A DNA stretch of 64,000 nucleotides from assembly GCF_002179965.1 (NCBI RefSeq), contig NZ_NGUQ01000035.1, positions 1 to 64,000 of the forward strand. Direction: 5' to 3'. The DNA comes from Pandoraea sp. PE-S2T-3. GTDB lineage: Bacteria > Pseudomonadota > Gammaproteobacteria > Burkholderiales > Burkholderiaceae. Under the pieces are notes generated by a model, which worked only from the letters and a program-made list of their open reading frames with translations, did no database searches and was not told where the DNA came from. Below, piece after piece: positions 53,896 through 62,072 of this stretch. Each line of letters begins with the position of its first letter. The stretch's first letter is position 1. A program made the position numbers and the translations under genes.

Positions 53896-55184
53896 CCCAC
53901 AGCGCTCCGACACCGGCGTCCGGCGACAACACACGTGCCGCCCATGAACTCTGGCACGGCGAGTTGCTGTCGCCGTCCCATTTGCCAAGCGACGACATGC
54001 GCGGCAGAATGGGCGCCACACCCTTCGCGCAGTCGCCGTCGTCAATGCTGCCCGTGACGGAGCTGCTGTCATCCACTCGCTACGCCATGCCTGCCCGTCG
54101 CGATATGACCACACCCGGAGCGCATTCACCGCAGCCGCAACCGCTAACGCAAGAGTCTCTGCATAGCCTGCTGCCCACATCATTCGCCGCCAACCGCGGC
54201 GCGACCATCGACGAGGCGGCACGTCTGGCGGCCCTGCGACGCTATGACATCCTCGATTCTTCCCCGGAACCCGCGTTCGATCGCATCGTGCGAATCGCCT
54301 CGTACGTACTTGGCACGCCGATCTCGCTCGTGTCGCTGATCGACGAGTCGCGTCAGTGGTTCAAGGCGAAACAAGGTATCGAAGCCACCCAGACGCCACG
54401 CTCGATGGCGTTCTGCGCACACGCCATCCTGAGCGACGACGTGCTCGTGGTGCCCGACGCCCACGCCGATCGGCGCTTCGCCGATAACCCGCTCGTCACT
54501 GGCGACCCGCACATTCGCTTCTACGCCGGCGCCCCGCTGCGCACGCCCGAAGGTCATCGGCTCGGCACCCTCTGCGTGATCGATCGCCGCCCGCGCACGC
54601 TCGACGCCGAAATGCGTGGCCTGCTCGCCGATCTGTCGGCGCTGGTGGTCGACGAACTCGAACTGCGCCGCGTCAATCAGGTACTCGGCGACATGGCCAT
54701 GCGCGACGGCCTGACCGGTGCGCTCAACCGGCGTGCGTTTCTCATGCAGGCCGAACAAGCGTTTGCCAACGCCCGCGCCCAGCGCCGACGGCTCGCCGTG
54801 CTGATGATCGACATCGATCACTTCAAGGCCATCAACGACACCTGGGGCCATGCCATCGGCGACCGCGTCATCGTCGAATTGACGCTGGTGGCGCGCGCCA
54901 CGCTGCGCAAAGGCACCGTCATGGGACGGCTCGGCGGGGAAGAATTCGCCGTGCTGCTGCCCGAAGCCGATGCGCATCGCGCCGTGCAGGCCGCCGACCG
55001 TCTGCTTTCTGCCATCAGTAACACCAGCGTGCCGGGCGCCACCGGCCCCGTGCGCTTCACCGCGAGCATCGGCGTGGGGAGTCTTGGCCCCGACGACGCC
55101 GATTTCGGTGCGGTACTGCAACGCGCCGACCGCGCGATGTACGCCGCCAAGCAAGCCGGCCGCAATCGCGTCGCCATCGTCTGA
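53892..55184 (+). CDS. GAF-GGDEF diguanylate cyclase
   Basis: 430 residues, ATG overlapping the previous stop. The first ~100 residues are low-complexity and cytosolic. A GAF domain (about 115-255: LAALRRYDILDSSPEPAFDR, FYAGAPLRTPEGHRLGTLCV) precedes a GGDEF domain (about 262-428). The active site is GGEEF, with DIDHFKAINDTWGHAIGDRV intact. The residues before it are RKGTVMGRL, so the RxxD inhibitory site seen in the two membrane cyclases of this window is absent and feedback control should be missing. Soluble, ligand-gated cyclic-di-GMP synthase. Confidence 0.9.
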   Translation: MTHSAPTPASGDNTRAAHELWHGELLSPSHLPSDDMRGRMGATPFAQSPSSMLPVTELLSSTRYAMPARRDMTTPGAHSPQPQPLTQESLHSLLPTSFAANRGATIDEAARLAALRRYDILDSSPEPAFDRIVRIASYVLGTPISLVSLIDESRQWFKAKQGIEATQTPRSMAFCAHAILSDDVLVVPDAHADRRFADNPLVTGDPHIRFYAGAPLRTPEGHRLGTLCVIDRRPRTLDAEMRGLLADLSALVVDELELRRVNQVLGDMAMRDGLTGALNRRAFLMQAEQAFANARAQRRRLAVLMIDIDHFKAINDTWGHAIGDRVIVELTLVARATLRKGTVMGRLGGEEFAVLLPEADAHRAVQAADRLLSAISNTSVPGATGPVRFTASIGVGSLGPDDADFGAVLQRADRAMYAAKQAGRNRVAIV

Positions 55185-55273
55185 ATGACGGCGGCGCGTG
55201 GCGAAGTGTTTCGCCCGCCGCGCCGCCCTGCGTTTTCGCTTCCCACTTTGACCAGCATCAACCAACCGACACC

Positions 55274-55855
55274 ATGGGCAAAAGCCGACTGGAAGCCTTC
55301 AGCGATGGCGTGATCGCCATCATCATCACCATCATGGTGCTCGAGATGAAAGCGCCGCACGGCACCGATCTCGACGAGTTGCTGCCGGTACTGCCGACCT
55401 TTCTGACGTACATCATGAGCTACATCTACGTCGGCATTTACTGGAACAACCACCACCACCTGTTTCATGTGGTGCAGCGCGTCTCGGGCGGTGTGCTGTG
55501 GGCCAACCTGCATTTGCTGTTCTGGCTGTCGTTGATTCCGTTCGTCACCCACTGGCTGGGCGAGAACCACCTCACCGCGTGGCCGACCGCGCTCTACGGC
55601 GTGGTGCTCTTCATGGCCGCCGTGGCCTATTACATTCTCACGCGCGCCCTGCTGGCCGTGCACGGGGAAGGCGCCAACCTCAAGCTGGCCGCCGCCATCG
55701 GCCGGGACGCCAAGGGCAAGCTCTCCGTGCTCGGCTATGCGCTGGCCATCGGCCTGGCGTTCGTGGTGCCGGCGGTGTCGCTCGGCCTGTACGCGCTCGT
55801 CGCCATCGTCTGGCTCATTCCGGACCGCCGTATCGAACATGTGATCGAGAGCTGA
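55274..55855 (+). CDS. TMEM175/DUF1211-family membrane protein
   Basis: 193 residues. It opens with the family signature RLEAFSDGVIAIIITIMVLE (FSDGV motif), then LTYIMSYIYVGIYWNNHHHLFH, and has further hydrophobic segments. The FSDGV-type pattern is characteristic of TMEM175-like proteins, some of which are potassium channels. A channel role here is inferred by family only. It follows the cyclase by about 90 bases on the same strand. Confidence 0.85.
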   Translation: MGKSRLEAFSDGVIAIIITIMVLEMKAPHGTDLDELLPVLPTFLTYIMSYIYVGIYWNNHHHLFHVVQRVSGGVLWANLHLLFWLSLIPFVTHWLGENHLTAWPTALYGVVLFMAAVAYYILTRALLAVHGEGANLKLAAAIGRDAKGKLSVLGYALAIGLAFVVPAVSLGLYALVAIVWLIPDRRIEHVIES

Positions 55856-55922
55856 CAAGCTGACGACCCGAAACTTCCGACAGTCGACGCGCATCGGGTT
55901 TTTACGTAGTATCCGGTCCATC

Positions 55923-56141
55923 ATGCAAAACGTTACTTTTGAACTCACTGGCGAATTCATCGCCCTGAACGACTTGCTCAAAGTCGCCGGCGTGGCCGAC
56001 TCCGGAGGCGCCGGCAAGGCGCTCGTCGCGAGTGGCCTCGTGCGCGTCGACGGCAAGCCCGAATCCCGCAAGACGTGCAAAATCCGCGCCGGGCAGATCG
56101 TTTCGCTCGACGGCGTCCGGATCAAGGTGGTTGGCGCCTGA
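55923..56141 (+). CDS. S4-domain RNA-binding protein (YbcJ-like)
   Basis: 72 residues forming one S4 fold: TFELTGEFIALNDLLKVAGV, then SGGAGKALVASGLVRVDGKPE and KIRAGQIVSLDGVRIKVV. Small standalone S4 proteins bind RNA; the exact target is not established. It is flanked by the TMEM175-like gene and the large PAS/EAL gene on the same strand. Confidence 0.88.
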   Translation: MQNVTFELTGEFIALNDLLKVAGVADSGGAGKALVASGLVRVDGKPESRKTCKIRAGQIVSLDGVRIKVVGA

Positions 56142-56372
56142 CGAGTTGCCGCTTCAGTGACCGCCACCTCACGGGTTGCCGCCTGAAATCCAGCCCCACG
56201 TCCAGCGCAAGCCGCCCCGCACCCAGCCCCAGCGCGCACGCAAGCCGTGCGCTCTCCCGGTTTCTCCCATGTCGGCCTGCCGCCGCAGGCCGCTATACTT
56301 GAAAGCGTTTTTGGTGTGCCAGCCCCTGTAACACCCGACAATGTCCGCAGGTCGTCTGAGGAGGCCCTTGCG

Positions 56373-59036
56373 ATGGCCGTGCCCGGTTCACCGTCGTCCA
56401 CCGCCGGCGCAACACCGACGCCCGGGCGCGATGCGTTGCTCGCAGCGCTCGACCGCTCGCTCGGCATGCTCACCCTCACCCCCGAGGGCACGATCGTCGA
56501 CGTCAACGACAAGTTGCTCGGCGTGGTTGGCTACACCCGCGACGAACTGATCGGCCAGCCACATGCCACGCTTTGCGATGCGGGCGACCCCACCTGTGGC
56601 GACGCGCTCGAGCGCGTGGTCAGCACCGGCCGGGCCCACACCGATCAAGTGCGCCGCCGCCGTCGCGATGGCGGCACCGTCTGGTTCGAAGCCACTTACA
56701 ACCCCGTTTTCGATCGCGACGGCAAGCTCGCCTTCGTGATCAAGCTCGCCGCCGATGTGACCGATCGCGTCGAACGCGAAGCACAGGACAACGCCCGCCT
56801 GCACCTGCTCTCGCTCGGCGTGGACGAAACCGATAACGCCGTGCTCATCACCGATGCGCAAGGCGTGGTCTGTTATGTGAACGCGGGCTTCACCCGCATG
56901 CTCGGCTATCGCGCCGACGAAGTGGTCGGCAAATCGGGGCATAGCCCGTTCGGCGACACCCCGGTGGACGAATTTGCCAGCGGTGCAGCTGCCGTCGACG
57001 TGCAGCAGGCCCTCACGGGCTGCCTCGTATCGGCCCGCGACGGACGCAGTTGCCATTGCGAAGTGCTCGTGCGCACGGCGCAGGGCCAACCGCTCTGGGC
57101 GTCGATCGTCACCAACCCGATCCTCGACGCGAACGGCAAGCTCGTGAATGCCGTGGCGCTTTTCACGGACATCACGCAGTCCAAGATTCAGGAAGTGTTG
57201 CAGCACAAGGCACTGGCCGCGATGGTGCGAGACGCGCCCCTCGTGGAAGTGCTCATGCTGATTTGCCGTGAGCTGGAGCAGATTGCGCCGGAAGTCATGG
57301 CCTCGGTCGTGCGCGTGGACGCCGAAGGCCGCTTGCGGCCGCAAGCCGGCCCGAGCCTGCCGGCGCAGTATCACCAGTTCATCGACGGCATTGCCATCGG
57401 CCCGAATGTGGGCACTTGCGGCACTGCCGCCTTTCAGGCGCGGCGCGTCATCGTGACCGACATCGCTCACGACCCGCGTTGGGCCGATTTCCGCGACATG
57501 GCAGCCACCTACGGACTGGCCGCCTCGTGGGCCATGCCGATCATCGCCAACGATGGCCGGGTGCTCGGCGTGCTCGCGTTCTATTACCGTACCCCGCGCG
57601 GCCCCGACGCCTTGCACGAGCGGCTGGTCGACGTGTGTGTGCACCTGTGCAAACTGGCGTTCGAGCGCGACGAATCGCGCACGCGCATTCGTCAACTGGC
57701 GTTCTCGGACAGCCTCACCGGCCTGCCAAATCGCAGCATGCTCGGCGTGCTGGCTGCGCAGGCCATCGCCAGCGCGCATGAGCTGAACACGCGCATGGCG
57801 GTGATTTTCCTCGATCTGGATCGCTTCAAGCAGGTCAACGACTCGCTGGGCCATCAGGCCGGTGACGTGCTGCTGCGCACGATTGCCCAGCGCCTGCGCC
57901 GGTCGCTGCGTGGCGCTGATATCGTTGCGCGCCTCTCAGGTGACGAGTTCGTGGCCGTGCTCACCGAGTGCGACCCCGAACGGCTCGACGCGGCCATCGA
58001 ACGCATGCGCAATGCGCTCACCGCACCGTGTCAGGTCGACGGTGTGACGCTCACCCCGTCGGGCAGCTTCGGCATCAGCCTGTATCCGAATCACGGGCAG
58101 GAGTTCGACATCCTGCTCCAGCGCGCGGATATGGCGATGTATCAGGCGAAGATGGCCAGCCCGGGCAGCGTGCGGTTCTATCACGAGGACATGAATATCC
58201 ACGCGCAGGAGCGCCTTGAGCTGGAAACGGCCATGCGCGACGCGCTGCGGCGCGACACCCTGCGGCTGCATTACCAGCCGCAGATCAATCTGCTCGATGA
58301 GTCGGTGTGCGGTGTGGAAGCGCTGACCCGATGGGTGCATCCGCAATACGGCGACGTCTCGCCGACGCGCTTTATTGCGCTGGCCGAGGAATGCGGATTG
58401 ATCGGCGAACTGGGCGCGTGGACGCTACGCGAATCGTGCCGCCAACTGGCGGACTGGCGCCGTCGCGGGGTGGCGATCGGCAACATGTCGGTCAACCTGT
58501 CGCCGACCAACTTCCACGATCACGACCTGCCGCGCATGATCGCCGATACGCTCGCTGGCAATGAGCTGCCGCCGACGTGTCTGGCCATCGAAATCACCGA
58601 AAACGTGCTGATGGACCACAATCCGAGCACGCGACGCATCATCGAAGAGGTGCACGCCATGGGCGTGCGCCTGTCGATGGACGATTTCGGCACGGGCTAT
58701 TCGAGTCTCGGCTATCTGCGCCGCCTCCCCGTCTCGGAACTCAAGCTCGATCGCAGTTTCGTGCACGACGTCACGCGCGACGAGACCGTGCGTGCGCTCA
58801 CCAATGCCATCATCAGCATCGGCCGGAGCTTGCATCTGACGGTTGTCGCGGAAGGGGTCGAAGACGAAGCCCAGCGCGATCTGCTGATCGCACAGGGCTA
58901 TCGGGTGGCACAGGGCTTTTTGTTCGCGCCCGCACTCAGCGCAGAGGACCTCGAAAAGTGGCTGGAACGCTGGGATGCCCGGCGTCGCGCGACCACGGTC
59001 ACATCAACCACCGTGACGACCATCGTTCGGCCCTGA
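56373..59036 (+). CDS. PAS-PAS-GAF-GGDEF-EAL cyclic-di-GMP enzyme
   Basis: 887 residues from the ATG at 56373 (GAGGAGG 8-9 bases upstream; ATG 56341 is out of frame). Two PAS domains (about 20-130 and 145-275) and a GAF domain (about 285-440) precede GGDEF (about 455-620), where the motif is LSGDEF (first Gly replaced by Ser), and EAL (about 630-870). EAL catalytic residues look intact: GVEALTRW, NLSPTNF, EITENVL, MDDFGTGYSSL, LKLDRSF and VVAEGVE. Likely a DosP-like phosphodiesterase that degrades cyclic-di-GMP, with a weak or regulatory GGDEF; the signal sensed is unknown. Confidence 0.9.
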   Translation: MAVPGSPSSTAGATPTPGRDALLAALDRSLGMLTLTPEGTIVDVNDKLLGVVGYTRDELIGQPHATLCDAGDPTCGDALERVVSTGRAHTDQVRRRRRDGGTVWFEATYNPVFDRDGKLAFVIKLAADVTDRVEREAQDNARLHLLSLGVDETDNAVLITDAQGVVCYVNAGFTRMLGYRADEVVGKSGHSPFGDTPVDEFASGAAAVDVQQALTGCLVSARDGRSCHCEVLVRTAQGQPLWASIVTNPILDANGKLVNAVALFTDITQSKIQEVLQHKALAAMVRDAPLVEVLMLICRELEQIAPEVMASVVRVDAEGRLRPQAGPSLPAQYHQFIDGIAIGPNVGTCGTAAFQARRVIVTDIAHDPRWADFRDMAATYGLAASWAMPIIANDGRVLGVLAFYYRTPRGPDALHERLVDVCVHLCKLAFERDESRTRIRQLAFSDSLTGLPNRSMLGVLAAQAIASAHELNTRMAVIFLDLDRFKQVNDSLGHQAGDVLLRTIAQRLRRSLRGADIVARLSGDEFVAVLTECDPERLDAAIERMRNALTAPCQVDGVTLTPSGSFGISLYPNHGQEFDILLQRADMAMYQAKMASPGSVRFYHEDMNIHAQERLELETAMRDALRRDTLRLHYQPQINLLDESVCGVEALTRWVHPQYGDVSPTRFIALAEECGLIGELGAWTLRESCRQLADWRRRGVAIGNMSVNLSPTNFHDHDLPRMIADTLAGNELPPTCLAIEITENVLMDHNPSTRRIIEEVHAMGVRLSMDDFGTGYSSLGYLRRLPVSELKLDRSFVHDVTRDETVRALTNAIISIGRSLHLTVVAEGVEDEAQRDLLIAQGYRVAQGFLFAPALSAEDLEKWLERWDARRRATTVTSTTVTTIVRP

Positions 59037-59082
59037 GGGCATTGCGGCGCTCGGGCGCTGACGGCTCGGGGATTTCGGTTGG

Positions 59083-59316
59083 TCAGGGGGCGAGCCCCAA
59101 CTCCATCTGATGCAGGGCGGTCTCGATCGCCTGACTCTGGCGCTCATTGAGGGCATCGGCCGCAATGCTGGTGTCGTGGCGGTAAATCATCTCTCCGTAG
59201 ATATCGGCCAGCACACGCGCCGACGGGCATAGCGCCCAATGGCTGTCGGCCGCCTGACGACGGGTCCAGTAGTTGATCGCCTGCTCGATTTCGGCGATGG
59301 AATAGTTGGATTTCAT
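59083..59316 (-). CDS. DUF3717 small protein, probable SOS-regulated gene
   Basis: 77 residues, ATG 59316. The pattern SIAEIEQAINYWTRRQAADS, ALCPSARVLADIYGEMIYRH and a C-terminal helix ALNERQSQAIETALHQMEL is DUF3717-like, a small helical family of unknown function. A perfect LexA box ends 30 bases before its start (59346-59365). The ribosome site is weak (GAGA). It is alone on its strand, so it may be a single SOS-controlled small gene. Confidence 0.8.
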   Translation of the reverse strand: MKSNYSIAEIEQAINYWTRRQAADSHWALCPSARVLADIYGEMIYRHDTSIAADALNERQSQAIETALHQMELGLAP

Positions 59317-59703
59317 CGGAATTTCGGTCTCGCCGTTGAATGGAATACTGTGATTATATACAGTAATCGCAAGATCAGAGAATCGCCTGAATCGCCTTTT
59401 ACAGAGTCCGATTCTCAGGCCCACGTTTCGGAACTGCAACACTTGATGCAGGTTTCGGCACCAGTACCTTCCATCCGGCACTGAAAATTCCATAAAAATC
59501 ATCGCATTACCGCTTCCGGCACGATATTGGCTTATGGCAGCTATGAAGTGCCGGTTTTGCATCGCCCGGCACCGACGATGTTCGACGATCCAACGCTCGT
59601 CCCGACGGAGCCCGCCATGCCGCCGAGCCCTGCCAGACCCCGCAAGTCCCGCGCAAGCTGCGCTCCGTGGATCGCCCAAGCGCCCGAAGGTATTGGGAAC
59701 GTC
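59317..59703. other. Intergenic region containing a perfect LexA box
   Basis: 387 bp between the divergent DUF3717 gene and a small exported protein gene. It holds the LexA box (separate entry). The plus-strand frame stays open from 59527, but no ribosome site supports a start before 59704. Confidence 0.5.
59346..59365 (-). promoter_or_regulatory. Perfect LexA (SOS) box upstream of DUF3717 gene
   Basis: TACTGTGATTATATACAGTA: CTGT-N8-ACAG with flanking TA on both sides. It ends 30 bases from the DUF3717 start codon at 59316, a typical repressor position. Confidence 0.8.
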
Positions 59704-60138
59704 ATGCCCGGGCCATCCCGGCGGTTCATGGCGCTCTGTGCGCTGAGTGCCCTATCCGCGCTATCCGTGCTGTATGCGCCGCACGCCCATGCGCAGGGCA
59801 TCCCGCCGGGCACCGGTGCGCCGGCCGACCCATTCCATCAGCCTTGCGTCGAGATACGCGTGACACCGCACGGTGACGGTGCGGTACTACCGTCGAGCGA
59901 CCCGCAGGCGCCACTGATCAGGCCGATCCAATCCATCAAGCCACTCAAGCCATTCAAGCGCTACGTCGACCTCGATGACCGCTGCGCGAATCTCCCGGAG
60001 TTCGCTCCGACGCGCGACACCGACACCACCAGCGTCTGGTACGTCAGCATGCCAGCCCACGCGGCGCATGAATCTCACGCGACGCGTGCTGTGCCCACGG
60101 CGTCACCCGGTGTTACCTTGCCCACGGTTGCCTCCTGA
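59704..60138 (+). CDS. Exported small protein of unknown function
   Basis: 144 residues from the ATG at 59704 (an upstream in-frame ATG at 59527 would add 59 residues without a visible signal). Signal peptide RFMALCALSALSALSVLYAP with likely cleavage after AHA (before QGIPPG). The mature part is Pro/Asp-rich with two cysteines (HQPCVEIRV and DDRCANLP) that could pair, and no recognised domain. Low-complexity Ser/Ala/Leu repetition in the signal region. It is a tentative gene. Confidence 0.45.
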   Translation: MPGPSRRFMALCALSALSALSVLYAPHAHAQGIPPGTGAPADPFHQPCVEIRVTPHGDGAVLPSSDPQAPLIRPIQSIKPLKPFKRYVDLDDRCANLPEFAPTRDTDTTSVWYVSMPAHAAHESHATRAVPTASPGVTLPTVAS

Positions 60139-60228
60139 GCGTCGACGGTCGACGTTTGCTATGCTGCGGCTTTCGCGCGCGAGGCAACCCCGACGCCCGT
60201 GCAAGTCACCGCATTCTCCGGAGCCTCG

Positions 60229-60543
60229 ATGCCCAACGAAACACCCGACACGCCCCGTCAGCCCCCGCGCGCCGCTGCGGCCACCGCTTCGAGCGTCAAA
60301 CCGCCGCCGCCCGGCGCCACGCCGCTGGCCTGGATCGGCCTGCTGGCCGCCGCCGCCTGGGTGCTGAAGAACCCCAATCCGACCTGGGGCGTCGGCGTGC
60401 TGTGCCTCTGCGCCGGCCTGATCTCGTCGTTCGGCGCGCGCCGCAAGGGCCGTGCGCCGTGGCCTGCCTTTTTCACCGGCCTGCTGCCAGTCGGTGTCGC
60501 GCTGTTTTTCGCGCTGCTCATGCTGCGCCCGCTCTTCCGTTGA
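60229..60543 (+). CDS. Small integral membrane protein
   Basis: 104 residues from the ATG at 60229 with GGAG 6 bases upstream. A Pro/Ala/Thr-rich N-terminus (DTPRQPPRAAAATASSVKPP) is followed by three hydrophobic helices: PLAWIGLLAAAAWVL, TWGVGVLCLCAGLISSFG and FFTGLLPVGVALFFALLM. The family is not recognised. It is the last clear gene before the DnaA-box-like palindrome at 60583. Confidence 0.7.
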   Translation: MPNETPDTPRQPPRAAAATASSVKPPPPGATPLAWIGLLAAAAWVLKNPNPTWGVGVLCLCAGLISSFGARRKGRAPWPAFFTGLLPVGVALFFALLMLRPLFR

Positions 60544-60924
60544 TCGGCCAACGCGGGTAAACGTGCTGGCGAATATCGAAAAGTTACCCACAGCTTCTGT
60601 GGATAACCCACTGGATAACCCGGTACCACCCACTGAAAAGCCCCGCCGTTCCACGCTGTCAAGAGGATTGCCCGTTTCGGCGTCAGCCTTGAGCAAATTT
60701 TTTGCGCTTGACGATTTGCCCCGCATCTGGGCGTCGATGTCATGGCTTTGACATGCATTAAGTTGCCGCTGAAAACCTCGCACGCCCCTCTGTTTTACCC
60801 ATCATGGGAGGGTTCGCAGCGCCCCTGAATCGGCCTATGATGGAGTCAAGCCGCCGCACTTCGCGCTACATTCGCGGCGCGATGGCGGCGTGGCTCTTCA
60901 GTGACTTCCGGGAGAACGTCTGGT
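60544..60924. other. Intergenic region with DnaA-box-like palindrome
   Basis: 381 bp without a credible gene. It holds the palindrome at 60583-60619 described separately. The remaining sequence shows no obvious promoter or hairpin beyond the ribosome site GGGAG near 60911. Confidence 0.5.
60583..60619. repeat. Inverted DnaA-box-like sequences
   Basis: GTTACCCACAG (60583-60593), spacer CTT, CTGTGGATAAC (60597-60607). The right arm contains a perfect DnaA box (TTATCCACA on the minus strand) and the left arm has one mismatch. A third TGGATAAC follows at 60612-60619. Not at an origin: no dnaA, dnaN, parAB or gyrB is nearby. Confidence 0.65.
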
Positions 60925-61263
60925 ATGACCCAATCCGACAAGCCGTCTGCTGCACCGTCGTCCGCTGCACCATCGTCCCCCTCCCCGGCTACGGCCAATA
61001 CCGACAATATCAGCGAGGCCGAACGCGTCCATCTGGACGAATTGCTCGCGCACCACTCGGTGACCGAAACGGTCGACCGCGCCTCCGTCATCGATCTCAT
61101 CAAGGAGCTGCGCTCCCCCGACGTGAAAACGCCCGAAGACCGGCAACGGATCGTCGAGCGAAGCCGGTTGTGGCGGGAAGTGTCGAACCGGGATACCGCC
61201 ATGTCGCTGCTCAACTCGCTGGCGCAAATGGCCCCGATTCTGCTCAATTCGATCCACTGGTAA
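60925..61263 (+). CDS. Small acidic helical protein of unknown function
   Basis: 112 residues from the ATG at 60925 with GGGAGA 9-10 bases upstream. The first ~30 residues are Ser/Ala/Pro-rich and disordered. The rest is helical and charged: NISEAERVHLDELLAHHSVT, then EDRQRIVERSRLWREVSNRD, with a hydrophobic C-terminus (MSLLNSLAQMAPILLNSIHW). No family recognised. A terminator follows directly at 61305. Confidence 0.6.
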   Translation: MTQSDKPSAAPSSAAPSSPSPATANTDNISEAERVHLDELLAHHSVTETVDRASVIDLIKELRSPDVKTPEDRQRIVERSRLWREVSNRDTAMSLLNSLAQMAPILLNSIHW

Positions 61264-61304
61264 CTTCCGGCCGGACCCGTCACATCGTCGACAACGCATA
61301 CGAC

Positions 61305-61338
61305 AACGCCCGCCGCATCCCTGCGCGCGGGCGTTTTT
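61305..61338 (+). terminator. Terminator after the 112-residue protein gene
   Basis: AACGCCCGC (61305-61313), loop, GCGGGCGTT (61327-61335) followed by T-rich sequence. Confidence 0.75.
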
Positions 61339-61448
61339 GCATTTGATCTGGATTAACTTTCCCGTCGGCGGGTATCGCATGAACGGGAATTCGGCGGGCA
61401 CGTGTTTTACAATGCGGGTCGCGTCAGTTTCCCTGCTACCAAAACGTC

Positions 61449-61643
61449 ATGACCACCACGCTGGATACCCCGATCGAATTCAAGAGCTGGATCTGCCTGA
61501 TCTGCGGCTGGATTTACAACGAAGCCGAAGGCGCACCGGACGATGGCCTTGCCCCCGGTACGCGCTGGGCCGACGTGCCCGCCGACTGGCGCTGCCCGGA
61601 GTGCGACGTCTCGAAGGAAGACTTCGCCCTCTCGGAGTTCTGA
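61449..61643 (+). CDS. Rubredoxin
   Basis: 64 residues. The iron ligands are Cys16 and Cys19 (WICLICGW) and Cys49 and Cys52 (CPECDVSKEDF), with the conserved rubredoxin core DDGLAPGTRWADVPADW. Rubredoxins transfer one electron, often to alkane or other monooxygenases or to oxygen-reducing proteins. Partner genes are not in the window. It is convergent with the small lipoprotein gene. Confidence 0.96.
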   Translation: MTTTLDTPIEFKSWICLICGWIYNEAEGAPDDGLAPGTRWADVPADWRCPECDVSKEDFALSEF

Positions 61644-61650
61644 GCGCGTC

Positions 61651-61914
61651 TTAGTGGTGCCAGCCCCAGCCGCCACGGCCGCCCCAGCCTCGGCCACGCC
61701 AACCGCGGTAGTAACCGCCGCCGTAGTAGCCGCCCACGCCGACGGTCACGACCGGCGCAGGTGCGACGGCGTATCCCGGCGCATAGCCGTAGTAGTTGTA
61801 GTAGTCGGAACCGTAGGCCGTGCCGTACGCCGGGCCGCCATAAGGCACAGCGACGCACCCCGCCATGAGCGTCGCGATTGCCGCGCCGCCAGCCAGCATG
61901 AGTAAGCGTTTCAC
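61651..61914 (-). CDS. Small Gly/Tyr-rich lipoprotein
   Basis: 87 residues with a GTG start at 61914 (GGGAG 8 bases upstream). A lipoprotein signal (KRLLMLAGGAAIATLMAGC) ends in lipobox MAGC, so the mature N-terminus is acylated Cys. The mature part is a striking Gly/Tyr/Pro/Val low-complexity domain (GSDYYNYYGYAPGYAVAPAP) followed by an Arg/Gly/Trp-rich tail (GWRGRGWGGRGGWGWHH). No known domain. Likely surface-attached. Confidence 0.75.
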   Translation of the reverse strand: MKRLLMLAGGAAIATLMAGCVAVPYGGPAYGTAYGSDYYNYYGYAPGYAVAPAPVVTVGVGGYYGGGYYRGWRGRGWGGRGGWGWHH

Positions 61915-62072
61915 GATGATGTCTCCCGCATGAGTCACTCGGGTCACACCGCCGAAATGCGGTGCGACGCTTACTCGTTAGACATGCGGGTTCCCGCAAG
62001 ATGCACGATGCGTGCACCCTCTTTGGTTACCAAACGTGACATTGGTAACGGCGCCGGAATACTGCGAACCGC

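Noticed and set aside
60583-60619. Chromosome replication origin
   Set aside because: Three box-like sequences alone are too few, and dnaA, dnaN, gyrB, rpmH and parAB are all absent nearby.
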